DNA of 53,408 nt from Clostridiales bacterium (GCA_012519155.1 JAAYQS010000101.1:1-53408), one strand, 5' to 3'; shown: positions 1 through 8,709, numbered from the stretch's first letter. A program made the numbers and translations. Notes: generated by a model from the letters alone, not told the origin.

Positions 1-93
1 ATATAAATATTTAACCCAATAAATAACACATAAACTATTCTTTAACTCTTATATATTATTATCGTTTACATATGGAAATACTTTATACTCTTT

Positions 94-231
94 TTATAAA
101 AAAGCATAATTTTTTTTATTCTTTAAAGCTGATTTTACGGCATATATATTAGTAGTAATTTTTTGAGTAGTAGGTTTAAATTTAGATGTAGTTCTAACTT
201 CATATACCTTAAGTATCCATCTAAGTTCTTC
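94..231 (-). other. Open 45-codon stretch without a start, possible gene remnant
   Basis: On the minus strand a 45-codon open frame runs from just after a TAG at 232-234 to a TAA at 94-96. It has no ATG or GTG start and no ribosome binding site, and lies beyond the terminator of the flagellar operon. It is lysine- and threonine-rich and I do not recognise it. It could be the decayed 3' end of a gene or a chance open frame. The rest of 1-288 is AT-rich sequence in which I see nothing else. Confidence 0.15.
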
Positions 232-237
232 CTATAT

Positions 238-280
238 AAAAAGCTAGTAAATATAAAATAATCTACTTTATATTTACCAG
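238..280 (-). terminator. Terminator of the late flagellar operon
   Basis: Arms 244-257 and 267-280 pair over 14 bp with one mismatch around a 9-nt loop. Read on the minus strand, the hairpin is followed by a short T-run. It sits 9 bp past the stop of the last flagellar gene, so it probably ends the flgM-to-fliT transcript. Confidence 0.6.
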
Positions 281-288
281 CCTTATAT

Positions 289-636
289 TTATGCTCTCTT
301 AGTAAAGAAACTGTAATTATTCATAACTTTATTATATGAATTATTTGTTTGTTTTCTAAGTTTATTCAATCTAATTTCTTCTTTGATATTGTCTAATGAA
401 TCTTTTATAAGCTTTCCTAATTTTTCATCAATCTTATCAATTCCTAAAGACATATATATCTTCTTTTTTTCGCTGCCACTTAAAGATATTTCATTTATTT
501 CTTCAAGAATCTTTTTTCTATCAGCAAGCATTCCATCAATATTAATATTGTTGTTAAATTTATCTATCATATCTTCTGTCATGCTCTTATACTTCTTAAA
601 TAAGTCTTCTATCATATTATATTCACCACTCATCAT
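289..636 (-). CDS. Small flagellar-operon protein, FliT-like chaperone candidate
   Basis: This 115-residue, strongly charged and probably all-helical protein is the last gene of the flagellar operon. Its start overlaps the fliD stop (ATGA-type overlap), so it is likely translationally coupled to fliD. In many flagellar operons the gene after fliD encodes the FliD export chaperone FliT. The position, size and helical, lysine/glutamate-rich make-up agree with that, but I see no diagnostic motif, so the function is inferred from context. Three in-frame ATG codons lie within the first eight residues, and no strong ribosome binding site picks between them. The true start may therefore be a few codons later (633 or 615). 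Confidence 0.65.
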   Translation of the reverse strand: MMSGEYNMIEDLFKKYKSMTEDMIDKFNNNINIDGMLADRKKILEEINEISLSGSEKKKIYMSLGIDKIDEKLGKLIKDSLDNIKEEIRLNKLRKQTNNSYNKVMNNYSFFTKRA

Positions 637-2879
637 GAACCACTATTAAACATTGAACTCAAGTAAGAAGCTTGTGAATTATAGTTATTCATAATTGTTT
701 CTATATTTGCCCACTTAGAATATAATGATTGCTCCTTATCCTTAAACCATTTTTGAAGATCTTCTAGTTTATTCTTATACTCTGTAATTTGTTTAGATAA
801 AGTACTGCTTGTATCATATTTAGTACCCTCGTATCCAGCTTTTTGAATTAGAAGTGACTTACTACTATATACAAATTCATTTTCACATATATCTTTTAAT
901 CTATAAGCAATACCATTTGTAGCATCGTTATTACCTTTAGTTGTAAATAGCTTGCTTACATCTTCTGTTCTATTTTCAAGAGCAGATGTTAATTTTTCTT
1001 CATCTATTGTAAATGTACCATCTTTAGAAGTACCATAACTATCAACAAGAGATATTCCCATATCCTTAAGAGTTATTCCTGCACCACTTACCATATTAGT
1101 CATAGCATTTACCATATTATCTCTAATTCTTTGAATATCAGAATCTCCTCTAAGCTGACCAGATTTAACCTTCTCTTCCCAAGCTTTTATTTCAGTTTCC
1201 TTCATTTCCTTTTTCTGTTCTTCAGTTAAAGGTTGATAATCTCTATATTTCTTTTCAGTTAATAATGTATTTAACTTAGTCACATACTCATTATATCCAT
1301 TTACAAACTTCACTATTTTATCTTTTAATTCAGTTACATCAGTTTTTGCTGTTAAATTAGTAGTACCAGTATTATTAATGGTAATAGCTGCACCATCTAT
1401 TGTTATAGTATTACTTGAACTTTTATTTGCATTATCATATATAATAGTTTCATTAGTAGCAGTATTAGTAATTGTAGCAGCTAGATTTTTACCATCTGTA
1501 GCACTTAATTTATCAGTTAGTGTATTATCTGGATTTTTAAGCATTGCATCTGGAGTAACTTGTTCATATACTCTTTTACCAACACTATAATTAATATAAG
1601 CATTAGTTGCATTATCCTTAAATTTAATTTCTCCATTATCAACATAAGCAACTACTTTTGGATTTCTAGCTTCTGTATCATCAGTTCCAAATACTGATTT
1701 AGTTATATCAGTTAAGTCATTTTCTAGTTTTTCCTTATTATATGTCTTTGAATCTGTAAGTAACCCTGAAAGAAGTGCCTTATCATCATCTGATAGTGAA
1801 ACACCTGCAGTATCATCAGTAAACTTTGATAATATATCAGATACTTTTGTTATTTTACTATCACAATCACTTATGGCAGTTTCATTAGCAGCTGCATTTT
1901 TAGCTAATTGTTGTCTATGACTTATTAATGCTGATTTCATTGCATTTATAGCTTCTTTTGTTTTATTTATTATTTCTTTATTTTCTTCAGTATCAGCGCC
2001 TACGCTTTTACTGTCCATTAACACACCGCTATCAATCATAGCTTGTGTTAATCCATCTATTTTACTGTTTTGAGCATTATAGCTTTCTATATAACTTCTT
2101 AATGTATCAGCTTTAATTACTTTGGTATCTCCACCATATGTAATTTGAATATCTTGTGAATCTGAATATTTATCATCCACCTTATTCATTATACTTGTTA
2201 ATGTAAGAGGTCCTGCTACACCGTTATCTATATGTTCTGGATTCACTGAACCTGCAGTAATGTGAAATACTTTATTATCACCAGTTTGAGCAGCTTCAAA
2301 AACTATTTTTCCAGAATTAAAGTCTGATGTATATACTTTATATCCAGCAGAAGACATTCTATTATTTAAAAATTTAGCAAGTTCCTTGTCTGATGTAATA
2401 TTTGCCCTATTCAAATCTTCAGCAGATATTATTGCTGTTGATGATTCTGTATCTGAAGTTATTTGAATTGATTTTCCAGCATCTAATTTATATTCTTCAG
2501 TTATGCCTAATTGGTCTATAGTAACTGAAAGATTTGCAGCAGTAGCCTTTTGTCTTACCTCTATCCTATAATTAGATTTTAATGCATCAGCACCACCTAC
2601 TGCAGTAGCAACAGATTCATCGCTTGACATAAATCCAACTGACTTAAATGCAGATGATGCAACTATATTTCCTGATTTTGTCAAATCTAAATAATCATTA
2701 TAAAATTTTTTACCATCTTTAATAACATCTTTATATAACTGTTGTCTAATTTCTGCTAATGATTTTTGTCTATATACCTTGTCAATTTTATTTTGATAAG
2801 CTTGCATTGAAGACTTTACTATAGAATCAATATCAAGTCCTGTAGCAAGTCCTGTAATTCTATTTGAGCTTGTAGCCAT
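633..2879 (-). CDS. fliD: Flagellar hook-associated protein 2 (filament cap, FliD)
   Basis: FliD forms the cap at the flagellar tip that guides flagellin folding. The 748-residue protein starts with the typical FliD N-terminus (residues 5-20, ITGLATGLDIDSIV). Its C-terminal coiled-coil region of about 100 residues ends with a YLSSMF-type tail, like other FliD proteins. The middle is long and rich in Asn, Thr and Asp, as expected for the variable surface-exposed D2/D3 domains, and it makes the protein longer than a compact FliD of about 450-500 residues. It is followed with overlap by the fliT-like gene and preceded by fliS at 61 bp. Secretion would be by the flagellar type III system, so no signal peptide is expected and none is seen. 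Confidence 0.95.
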   Translation of the reverse strand: MATSSNRITGLATGLDIDSIVKSSMQAYQNKIDKVYRQKSLAEIRQQLYKDVIKDGKKFYNDYLDLTKSGNIVASSAFKSVGFMSSDESVATAVGGADALKSNYRIEVRQKATAANLSVTIDQLGITEEYKLDAGKSIQITSDTESSTAIISAEDLNRANITSDKELAKFLNNRMSSAGYKVYTSDFNSGKIVFEAAQTGDNKVFHITAGSVNPEHIDNGVAGPLTLTSIMNKVDDKYSDSQDIQITYGGDTKVIKADTLRSYIESYNAQNSKIDGLTQAMIDSGVLMDSKSVGADTEENKEIINKTKEAINAMKSALISHRQQLAKNAAANETAISDCDSKITKVSDILSKFTDDTAGVSLSDDDKALLSGLLTDSKTYNKEKLENDLTDITKSVFGTDDTEARNPKVVAYVDNGEIKFKDNATNAYINYSVGKRVYEQVTPDAMLKNPDNTLTDKLSATDGKNLAATITNTATNETIIYDNANKSSSNTITIDGAAITINNTGTTNLTAKTDVTELKDKIVKFVNGYNEYVTKLNTLLTEKKYRDYQPLTEEQKKEMKETEIKAWEEKVKSGQLRGDSDIQRIRDNMVNAMTNMVSGAGITLKDMGISLVDSYGTSKDGTFTIDEEKLTSALENRTEDVSKLFTTKGNNDATNGIAYRLKDICENEFVYSSKSLLIQKAGYEGTKYDTSSTLSKQITEYKNKLEDLQKWFKDKEQSLYSKWANIETIMNNYNSQASYLSSMFNSGS

Positions 2880-2940
2880 ATTTATTCACGCTCCTTAAAA
2901 TTAAATTTGCTTTTTTATTATTATAATTAATACTTACTAA

Positions 2941-3333
2941 TTACTTAACATGTCCTGATGCTTTAGCTTTTTCATAAGTTTCATGCCATAAATCTCTTAC
3001 ATCATCAATAAGAGGCAGTACTTCTCTTAGTACGTTTATATCTTTTTTCATATTTGCTTCTACTAGTTTATTTTTTATAAATTCATAAACTTTATATAAT
3101 TGCTTTGCCCAAAGTCCAGCATCTTGATTAAGTGTAACCATGAGTTCTGTAAATATATCTTGTGTTCTAATTAAATTATCATGTGCACTCTTAACATCTT
3201 TTTTCTCAATTGCTATTTCTGCTCTTTTTGCATATTTTACTGCACCATCAACAAGCATTAATAAAAGTTGATCCTTTGATGCATAATTTACTGTATTATT
3301 TTTATATACATTATAACCACTTGGCACTGCCAT
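2941..3333 (-). CDS. fliS: Flagellin export chaperone FliS
   Basis: FliS binds the C-terminus of flagellin in the cytoplasm and prevents premature polymerisation. In Gram-positive bacteria it also acts in the FliW/CsrA feedback loop. The 130-residue protein has the family signature near its N-terminus: a Tyr-rich stretch with an NTVNYASKDQLLLMLVDGAV motif (residues 13-32), followed by an amphipathic helical bundle. The length is normal for FliS. A good AGGAGG-type ribosome binding site precedes the ATG. It lies between a hypothetical gene and fliD in the late flagellar operon. The flagellin gene itself is not in this window. Confidence 0.95.
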   Translation of the reverse strand: MAVPSGYNVYKNNTVNYASKDQLLLMLVDGAVKYAKRAEIAIEKKDVKSAHDNLIRTQDIFTELMVTLNQDAGLWAKQLYKVYEFIKNKLVEANMKKDINVLREVLPLIDDVRDLWHETYEKAKASGHVK

Positions 3334-3345
3334 AAAAATTTCCTC

Positions 3346-3630
3346 CTATTTTATGCTATCAATGAAGGTACCTGTTGGTTTTTCCACTACAAAATCATTA
3401 TCCTTCTGAACATTTACTTCTACTTTTTCACATTTTACTGCATCTACTGTTATATATCTTGCTTTATTTCTTTTTTTCTCAGAATTCTTCTTATTATACT
3501 CATTTTTCTTACTATTATCTTTTACATCATTATCAATAAGTACATTATTTTTTGTATGAACCATATTGTCTTTTGTTTTATCAATAGTTTTCTTTCTAAG
3601 TTCAATTTCTGTTAAATTAAGCTTGTACAT
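3346..3630 (-). CDS. Hypothetical protein between flaG and fliS
   Basis: I do not recognise this 94-residue protein. It is very hydrophilic, with more than a third Lys, Asn and Asp. It has no membrane segment, cysteine pair or catalytic motif, and the N-terminal half looks disordered. It starts 3 bp downstream of the flaG stop and ends 12 bp before fliS, so it is embedded in the late flagellar operon and probably translated by coupling, because only a weak ribosome binding site is visible. A role as a small secretion or chaperone accessory is possible but unsupported by sequence. Confidence 0.55.
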   Translation of the reverse strand: MYKLNLTEIELRKKTIDKTKDNMVHTKNNVLIDNDVKDNSKKNEYNKKNSEKKRNKARYITVDAVKCEKVEVNVQKDNDFVVEKPTGTFIDSIK

Positions 3631-3633
3631 TTA

Positions 3634-4011
3634 TTATGCCTTTTTATCTACTGATACTCCTAAAAATTTAGACATTTTAGCCACCATATCCAAAATCTTC
3701 TCAGAAGGTATCTGCATGACAATTTCATCATCTTTATCATATACTGTTACCATTAACCTATTTGTATCTTCATGATATGACAAAGTTGCATGTGCATTTT
3801 CATCTGAAAGAAAACCATTTAACTTTTGCAATGCTTTATTTAATTCCTTATCATTGATATCTCTTTTACCTTGAACATCCTTGTTTCCTTTAGTAATAGG
3901 CATAAAATTATCTTGCCCTTTTATACTATTTCCTCCTTTAGATAATTCTGACTGATTAACAAAATTATCTAGGTTAATTTGTCCTCCTTGACTACTAACC
4001 TTCATATCCAT
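3634..4011 (-). CDS. flaG: FlaG family flagellar protein
   Basis: FlaG proteins are small flagellar-operon proteins linked to filament length control; their exact action is unclear. The C-terminal half (from about residue 60) has the FlaG pattern: helix LNKALQKLNGFL, then a beta stretch with LSYHEDTNRLMVTVYD and a QIPSEKILDMV motif, which is the family hallmark (V-x-Q-I-P-x-E). The N-terminal 50 residues are polar and variable. The ATG at 4011 is preferred because it lies 6 nt after GAGGTG; an adjacent ATG at 4014 and a GTG at 4020 overlap that site. The gene follows csrA and precedes the hypothetical gene and fliS. Confidence 0.9.
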   Translation of the reverse strand: MDMKVSSQGGQINLDNFVNQSELSKGGNSIKGQDNFMPITKGNKDVQGKRDINDKELNKALQKLNGFLSDENAHATLSYHEDTNRLMVTVYDKDDEIVMQIPSEKILDMVAKMSKFLGVSVDKKA

Positions 4012-4062
4012 CATAATCACCTCTTATACACTTATTATCCTCCTATTTTTAACATCTTAATC

Positions 4063-4293
4063 TTAATTATGTTTTTTTAAACTTTCAAAATTTTTCAATG
4101 CATTTAAATCAATATTTTGCGCCATTTTATTTTCATTTTTAACTTCTTCAACTAGCTCTTTTCTAAGTATTACTTTATCTTTTGGAGCATTTATTCCAAG
4201 TTTTATAGTTCCATCAAATTGTTTAATTACTGTAACTTCAATATCATCACCTATTAAAAATGATTGTCCCTCTTTTCTAGCTATAACAAGCAT
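4063..4293 (-). CDS. csrA: Carbon storage regulator CsrA, translational repressor
   Basis: CsrA is a dimeric RNA-binding protein that blocks ribosome access at ANGGA sites, notably in the flagellin leader of Gram-positive bacteria. The 76-residue protein carries the canonical N-terminus (residues 1-15, [15 protein letters not shown]) and the region with I-K-L-G-I-x-A-P and V-x-L-R-K-E-L. The tail beyond residue 55 is a variable extension. It is directly downstream of fliW (1-bp gap), the usual pairing: FliW sequesters CsrA until flagellin accumulates and competes for FliW. The ribosome binding site AAGGAGAG lies within the end of fliW, so the two genes are probably coupled. Confidence 0.97.
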   Translation of the reverse strand: MLVIARKEGQSFLIGDDIEVTVIKQFDGTIKLGINAPKDKVILRKELVEEVKNENKMAQNIDLNALKNFESLKKHN

Positions 4294-4294
4294 T

Positions 4295-4678
4295 TTAATT
4301 TCTCTCCTTCATTATTGGATGTTTTATTTTGTATTTTTCATTAGATAATATTATCTGTGCTGCATTATTATTTTTCAAATTAACTATAATAGGTGCCCTT
4401 AAATTTGTTGTTGTTTTCTTTGGATCTGAATTAACTGTTACTGTAGTTAATATTGTAACATCTTTGTCAGATTCTATTTGAAGTTCTTCCTCTACTGACT
4501 CTGGAATATGTACTTCATAATTTTCTTCTATATCAAAAGGTGATATAACTACCATTTGAAAATCTTGTTCTTCTTTTGATTTTAACAATTTAAATGCATC
4601 ATTCTCCTCTATATCTATAAGTTCAAAATTTTTACAATAATCAAATCCTAAAATTCCCTTCTTAAAACATATATTCAT
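4295..4678 (-). CDS. fliW: Flagellar assembly factor FliW
   Basis: FliW is a cytoplasmic antagonist of CsrA and a binding partner of flagellin. The 127-residue protein shows the FliW features near the N-terminus (F-x-x-G-I-L-G-F) and, around residues 45-55, a [19 protein letters not shown] segment matching the family's F-x-x-x-x-P/D-x-x-Y pattern. The C-terminal part has an [20 protein letters not shown] stretch, typical of FliW. The ATG at 4678 is chosen because GGAGAA lies 7 nt upstream; the ATG at 4684 overlaps that site. It sits between flgL and csrA, as in Bacillus and Clostridium flagellar operons. Confidence 0.95.
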   Translation of the reverse strand: MNICFKKGILGFDYCKNFELIDIEENDAFKLLKSKEEQDFQMVVISPFDIEENYEVHIPESVEEELQIESDKDVTILTTVTVNSDPKKTTTNLRAPIIVNLKNNNAAQIILSNEKYKIKHPIMKERN

Positions 4679-4701
4679 TTTCATTTCTCCTAATTAATAA
4701 A

Positions 4702-5796
4702 TTATAGATAATCTAAAAGTGTTGCTGGAAGCACCTGAGCGCTTACTTGAAGTGATGCCTGATAAACTGTCTTTGCCATATAATATTCTATTGTCTTTTG
4801 TGTCCAATCTATATCCTCTGTTTTTGACAAAATATCAGTCATATTATAATTAGAATCTTCATTTTGACTTTGTGCAGATTCCATTCTATTTTGCTTTGCA
4901 CCAACTTCTGCCCTTATTTTCAAAAGATTATCTATTACTTTATCCATATCAGATAAATTCTTTGTAGTAATCTCATTTATATTTGTAATTCCATCACCAT
5001 TGCTATCTAAATTATCTGGGGAACTTAAATTTCTAACAATGTTTTTAAATAAATCCATTGCATTTACAGTTTCCTTAATTGCACCTGGATCACTTGAATT
5101 TACATACTCTCCTGCAGCATTTTTATATCTTCCTGTTTCAAATTGCAAAAGAGATTGTGCTGTAACATTATAATCTATTGTAACTCCTTGAGATACTTCT
5201 GTTGTTAAACTAGCTCCAAGTTGTGAATTTAATGGTTCACCAACACTATCTTTATAACTACCATCTGCATTTATACCAATTCTATTACCATTATTGTCTG
5301 CATAGGCTAGTATATTTCCATTTACATCATTTTTGTTAACATCAATAGGAATTGAGGCTACCTTAGTGCCTCCAAAAACATATCTTCCATCAAAGTTTGT
5401 ATTTAAAATTTGACCAAGTTCTCCTATTCTCTCTTTAACTTCATTATTTATACTTTCTCTTTCTTTAGTTCCATAGGCAGCATTTCCTGCAGATACCATT
5501 AGTTGTCTTATTCTTTGAAGTACTGTAGTTGCTTGACCAAGTGCTGTATCTGTTGTATCAAGCCAATTTAATGTATCTTTTATATTTTCATTATATTGTT
5601 TATTGGCATCAATGCTAGAATAAAGTTGCATAGTTCTTGCAACTTTATAAGGATTATCTGATGGCCTACTTATTTCTTTACCCGTTGTTAACTGATTATT
5701 TATAGTTTGTAAATTTGATAAGTTTCTATTCATACCTGCTAAATAATTATTAGTAAGCATTGCTGTAGTAACTCTTCCACTAATAAATGATCCCAT
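4702..5796 (-). CDS. flgL: Flagellar hook-filament junction protein FlgL (HAP3)
   Basis: FlgL connects the hook to the flagellin filament. The 364-residue protein has the flagellin-like N-terminal helix (residues 5-45: R-V-T-T-A-M-L-T-N-N ... L-x-x-L-x-x-x-N-x-Q-L-T-T-G-K-E-I) and a flagellin-like C-terminal helix ending with an LPATLLDYL-type tail. These are the two D0/D1 regions shared by flagellin and FlgL. The conserved SRPSDNPYKVARTM motif follows at about residue 40. The middle domain is variable and contains a GRYVFGG motif. The gene follows flgK by 65 bp and precedes fliW by 23 bp. The length and the pairing with flgK separate it from flagellin. Confidence 0.95.
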   Translation of the reverse strand: MGSFISGRVTTAMLTNNYLAGMNRNLSNLQTINNQLTTGKEISRPSDNPYKVARTMQLYSSIDANKQYNENIKDTLNWLDTTDTALGQATTVLQRIRQLMVSAGNAAYGTKERESINNEVKERIGELGQILNTNFDGRYVFGGTKVASIPIDVNKNDVNGNILAYADNNGNRIGINADGSYKDSVGEPLNSQLGASLTTEVSQGVTIDYNVTAQSLLQFETGRYKNAAGEYVNSSDPGAIKETVNAMDLFKNIVRNLSSPDNLDSNGDGITNINEITTKNLSDMDKVIDNLLKIRAEVGAKQNRMESAQSQNEDSNYNMTDILSKTEDIDWTQKTIEYYMAKTVYQASLQVSAQVLPATLLDYL

Positions 5797-5861
5797 TTTT
5801 ATACCACTTCCTTATTTATTTATATTTTCTCATAAATTTTCATTTTACAACTTAAAATCAA

Positions 5862-7658
5862 TTATCTTTTAAGTCCATTTATTACAACATCAAGAAGTTC
5901 ATCAACTGTAGAAACCACTTTAGCATTAGCTGCATATGCATGTTGAGCAGCTATTAAGCTAGTCATTTCTTCATCTATTGATACACCAGAAACTCCAGCT
6001 CTACTATTTTCATATTCTTTAACCATACTTTTTTGATTATCAGTAAGTCTATTAGCTTCTTGAGCCTGAACTCCTAATTTATCTATAATATCTTTATAAT
6101 AGTCTATAATAGTCATTCCTGAAGAATTTGATTCAATATTTAAATTTTTATCATCTGTAAAGTTAGTAACAAGTTGTCCTCTAGATGTATATTCATTACA
6201 AAGTTGAATATTTAATAATGTATTTCTAATTTGTGCAATGGCAAGAGCTCTTTTACCATCACCTTCACCAGAATTTTCATCACTAGTTCCTGGATTAGGT
6301 ACATTTTCATCTTTAATTATTGTGCTTGCATTAAGTTTCATAGGATCTTTTATAAGTTCCTTATTAACAGATATATTTGATGCATCAATTTGAGATTCTG
6401 CCAAATTAACTCCATCACCATTAAGTGTTGTCCAATATTCTGATTTCAATGCAGATTGTTCGTCATAATGAGCATAATCCTTATTCACAAATAAAGGCTG
6501 TTCATCTGTTGAAGCATCTTTGGAACCACTATGTATAGCATTAACAGAATATGCAAGTGATCTAGCCATTTGATTTAATTGCTGTATATAATTGTCTACA
6601 TCAGCTTGAATTGAAATATTACCTGCTATTTCACCTTTTTCTGGCGTAAATGTCTTAAGTTCCTTAAATTCAATTGTAGCACCATCTCTAATAGGATATC
6701 CATCTGCTCCTACAAGTTGTCCTTTTCCATCTGCCCATATAACTCTATTAGCTTCTAATGATTTTGCTTCTTTTTCAGTCATTTTTACGTTTACACTTGT
6801 TGTGTTTTTGGCATCTGTAGAATCACCATATCTATAATATGTAACTTTATATGTGCCATCATTGTTGTTTTCTATACTTTTTATATAAGAAAGTCTTGCG
6901 CCTTCATTATTAGGATCTGAATTTATCATATTAGGATAAACCATTCCAGATGTATCTTCTGGTGAAATACTCAATCCATTATAATCATCATTAGTAACTT
7001 TAAGATTAAACTGAGCACTTAGCTTATCTATAAGTGAATCTCTCTTATCAAGTAAATCATTTGGTTCTTGACCTTGAACAGAAATTTGTCTTATTTGTTT
7101 GTTAAGTGCATTAATTTGATCTAAGTAAGTATTTATTGTCTTTACATTACTTTGTAGCTCACTTTGTGCATCCACCTTTAAAGCGCTTATATTTTTATAT
7201 GTAGAATTAATTGCATCTGCTAGTGTTGATGCCTTTTGTATAGCTACAGTTCTTGTATTTGAACTATTAGCATATTTAGAAAGTTCTTGAAATGCATCAA
7301 AAAAACTTCCCATCATAGTAGAAAGACCAGTATCTGATGGTTCATTAAATACTGATTCTACTTCATATAAAAAATTGCTTCTAACCTGATTTCTAGCAAG
7401 AGCACTATTTTCATTTCTATATTGATAATCTATAAATGTATCTCTTATTCTTGATATTGTTTCAACTTCTGCACCAGTTCCAACCTGACCTGCAGATCCT
7501 ATTACTGTTTGTGCTCTTGATGCAACTACATTGGTTCTTTGTCTTGAATATCCATCTGTACTTGCATTTGAAATATTATGTGCTGTTACATTAATGTTTG
7601 CTTGCGAAACATTTAATCCTCTTTTGGATATATTAAATGTACCAAATAACCCTGTCAT
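5862..7658 (-). CDS. flgK: Flagellar hook-associated protein FlgK (HAP1)
   Basis: FlgK is the first junction protein between hook and filament. The 598-residue protein opens with the rod/hook-family N-terminus (GLFGTFNISKRGLNVSQ, then N-V-T-A-H-N-I-S-N-A-S-T-D-G-Y-S-R-Q-R). It ends with the matching C-terminal helix containing GVSGVSIDEEMTSLIAAQHA and AANAKVVSTVDELLDVVING, both diagnostic for FlgK. The length is in the usual range. An AGGGGAG ribosome binding site precedes the ATG. It lies after flgN (46 bp) and before flgL, the standard flgM-flgN-flgK-flgL order. Confidence 0.97.
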   Translation of the reverse strand: MTGLFGTFNISKRGLNVSQANINVTAHNISNASTDGYSRQRTNVVASRAQTVIGSAGQVGTGAEVETISRIRDTFIDYQYRNENSALARNQVRSNFLYEVESVFNEPSDTGLSTMMGSFFDAFQELSKYANSSNTRTVAIQKASTLADAINSTYKNISALKVDAQSELQSNVKTINTYLDQINALNKQIRQISVQGQEPNDLLDKRDSLIDKLSAQFNLKVTNDDYNGLSISPEDTSGMVYPNMINSDPNNEGARLSYIKSIENNNDGTYKVTYYRYGDSTDAKNTTSVNVKMTEKEAKSLEANRVIWADGKGQLVGADGYPIRDGATIEFKELKTFTPEKGEIAGNISIQADVDNYIQQLNQMARSLAYSVNAIHSGSKDASTDEQPLFVNKDYAHYDEQSALKSEYWTTLNGDGVNLAESQIDASNISVNKELIKDPMKLNASTIIKDENVPNPGTSDENSGEGDGKRALAIAQIRNTLLNIQLCNEYTSRGQLVTNFTDDKNLNIESNSSGMTIIDYYKDIIDKLGVQAQEANRLTDNQKSMVKEYENSRAGVSGVSIDEEMTSLIAAQHAYAANAKVVSTVDELLDVVINGLKR

Positions 7659-7704
7659 ATTTTTCTCCCCTTTTTTTCTTTTATACCATTATTTTTTATA
7701 TATT

Positions 7705-8112
7705 CTATTTTCGTAAATTTCCGTATGAATTATATGTTTTTACTTCTCTACTTGGATTTATAACTCGTAAAATTTGATTATTATAACTCATTCTCTGCCT
7801 AATTAATAATTCGTTTGTTTCCTTTTGTAACTTTATAGCTTCTAAAAGTTTTTTTATATTTCTAAATTCTTTATCGATTTCTTCATCTTCGCTTTCTTTA
7901 ACCAATAAAGACATGCTTTTAGTTCCCACTATTTTTCTTCTTTCCATTTCTATAGATGCCACACTTTTATTAGCAGCCTTAATTTCATCAACTAAAGCTT
8001 CTAACCCAAACACATCTTTTGCTATAACCATGGCATGTTGCTTTTCTAACAGTTTTAATAAATTATTTAATTCATCTTTTTCTTTAATAATAATTTCCTT
8101 TATTGTTACCAT
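7705..8112 (-). CDS. flgN: FlgN-type export chaperone for FlgK and FlgL
   Basis: FlgN is a small helical cytoplasmic chaperone that delivers FlgK and FlgL to the flagellar export gate. The 135-residue protein is almost entirely helical and charged, with an N-terminal heptad-like pattern (KEIIIKEKDELNNLLKLLEK, residues 4-23) typical of the family. Its place between flgM and flgK supports the call. The start codon overlaps the flgM stop by one base (TAATG), implying translational coupling. The sequence family is weakly conserved, so the assignment rests on size, helical pattern and context together. Confidence 0.88.
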   Translation of the reverse strand: MVTIKEIIIKEKDELNNLLKLLEKQHAMVIAKDVFGLEALVDEIKAANKSVASIEMERRKIVGTKSMSLLVKESEDEEIDKEFRNIKKLLEAIKLQKETNELLIRQRMSYNNQILRVINPSREVKTYNSYGNLRK

Positions 8113-8387
8113 TAAATTTCCTTATCTCCCATATAATTAACCATACTTTTTGCAGTTTCCATTGGATCTACATTATAAGTTCCATTTTTTATTTGTTCTC
8201 TTAATTCTTGAATTCTTTTTGCGTTATTCTTAACTGGATCGCTTCCATAAGTATTAAGAGTCTTTCCTGCCTCTGAAATTTCGATAACATCTTGAGAAGA
8301 TGCAACCTTCTTTTTTTCATTTATCTTTTCTACATTTCCTTTGTAGTTATTTATAACATTAATTGAATTTACTCCATTTATTTTCAT
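8112..8387 (-). CDS. flgM: Anti-sigma-D (sigma-28) factor FlgM
   Basis: FlgM binds and inhibits the flagellar sigma factor until hook completion. The 91-residue protein has the expected disordered N-terminus (MKINGVNSINVI) and the C-terminal sigma-binding part with a VIEISEAGKTL motif followed by RIQELREQIKNGTYNVDP and M-A-K-S-M-V, which is strongly diagnostic. The start at 8387 is chosen because GGAGGT (8395-8400) lies 7 nt upstream; an in-frame ATG at 8402 overlaps that site. It is the first gene of the late operon and is preceded by a sigma-D promoter, so FlgM made after sigma-D release would restore repression. Confidence 0.95.
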   Translation of the reverse strand: MKINGVNSINVINNYKGNVEKINEKKKVASSQDVIEISEAGKTLNTYGSDPVKNNAKRIQELREQIKNGTYNVDPMETAKSMVNYMGDKEI

Positions 8388-8420
8388 AATAATTACCTCC
8401 ATTCTACTATCTTATTTATA

Positions 8421-8447
8421 TTATCGGAAGTCTTATAGAAAAGTTTA
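8421..8447 (-). promoter_or_regulatory. Sigma-D (sigma-28) promoter of the late flagellar operon
   Basis: On the minus strand the sequence is TAAA (8444-8447), exactly 15 bases, then TCCGATAA (8421-8428). This matches the flagellar sigma-28 consensus TAAA-N15-GCCGATAA at 11 of 12 positions. The predicted start is around 8414, about 27 nt upstream of the flgM ATG. It explains coordinated late expression of flgM through fliD. Confidence 0.88.
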
Positions 8448-8655
8448 TACTTTTTTAAAACTTTTTTTCAAAAAATATTAACATTTAATTTATTGACAAC
8501 ATTTACTTTGGCTATATATCTAGCATTATGTCTTCGAAAATAATTATAAAATTTTGAATAAAAAATGAAGAACTATTAACAATATTGGAATTTATATTCC
8601 ATATTTTCAATAATCCCCCACAATTATATTATTTATTTATTATTTTGATATTTTA
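8448..8655 (-). other. Non-coding stretch downstream of the orphan sigma-D promoter
   Basis: This stretch is very AT-rich and has no open frame longer than eight codons on the minus strand behind a start. It holds a hairpin at 8581-8605 (minus-strand arms AATATGGAAT and ATTCCAATATT) preceded by a GTGGGGGATT block. If transcribed from the promoter at 8656-8682 it would be a short non-coding RNA or an approximately 260-nt leader of flgM. No canonical terminator lies directly after the hairpin; the nearest T-run is about 15 nt further on. Confidence 0.35.
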
Positions 8656-8682
8656 TTATCGGCTTAATTTTAATTTACTTTA
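8656..8682 (-). promoter_or_regulatory. Perfect-consensus sigma-D promoter with no gene directly downstream
   Basis: On the minus strand TAAA (8679-8682), exactly 15 bases and GCCGATAA (8656-8663) match the sigma-28 consensus at every position. It points leftward to flgM, but the next coding start is about 270 bases away and has its own sigma-D promoter. It may be a tandem flgM promoter, the promoter of a small RNA, or the promoter of a flagellar gene that was lost. Confidence 0.75.
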
Positions 8683-8709
8683 CTTTTTTTATTAAATTCT
8701 TGGCTTTGA

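Noticed and set aside
4702..5796. Flagellin (hag/fliC)
   Set aside because: It has flagellin-like ends, but the position after flgK and before fliW, and the FlgL-type motifs, identify it as FlgL. No flagellin gene is in the window.
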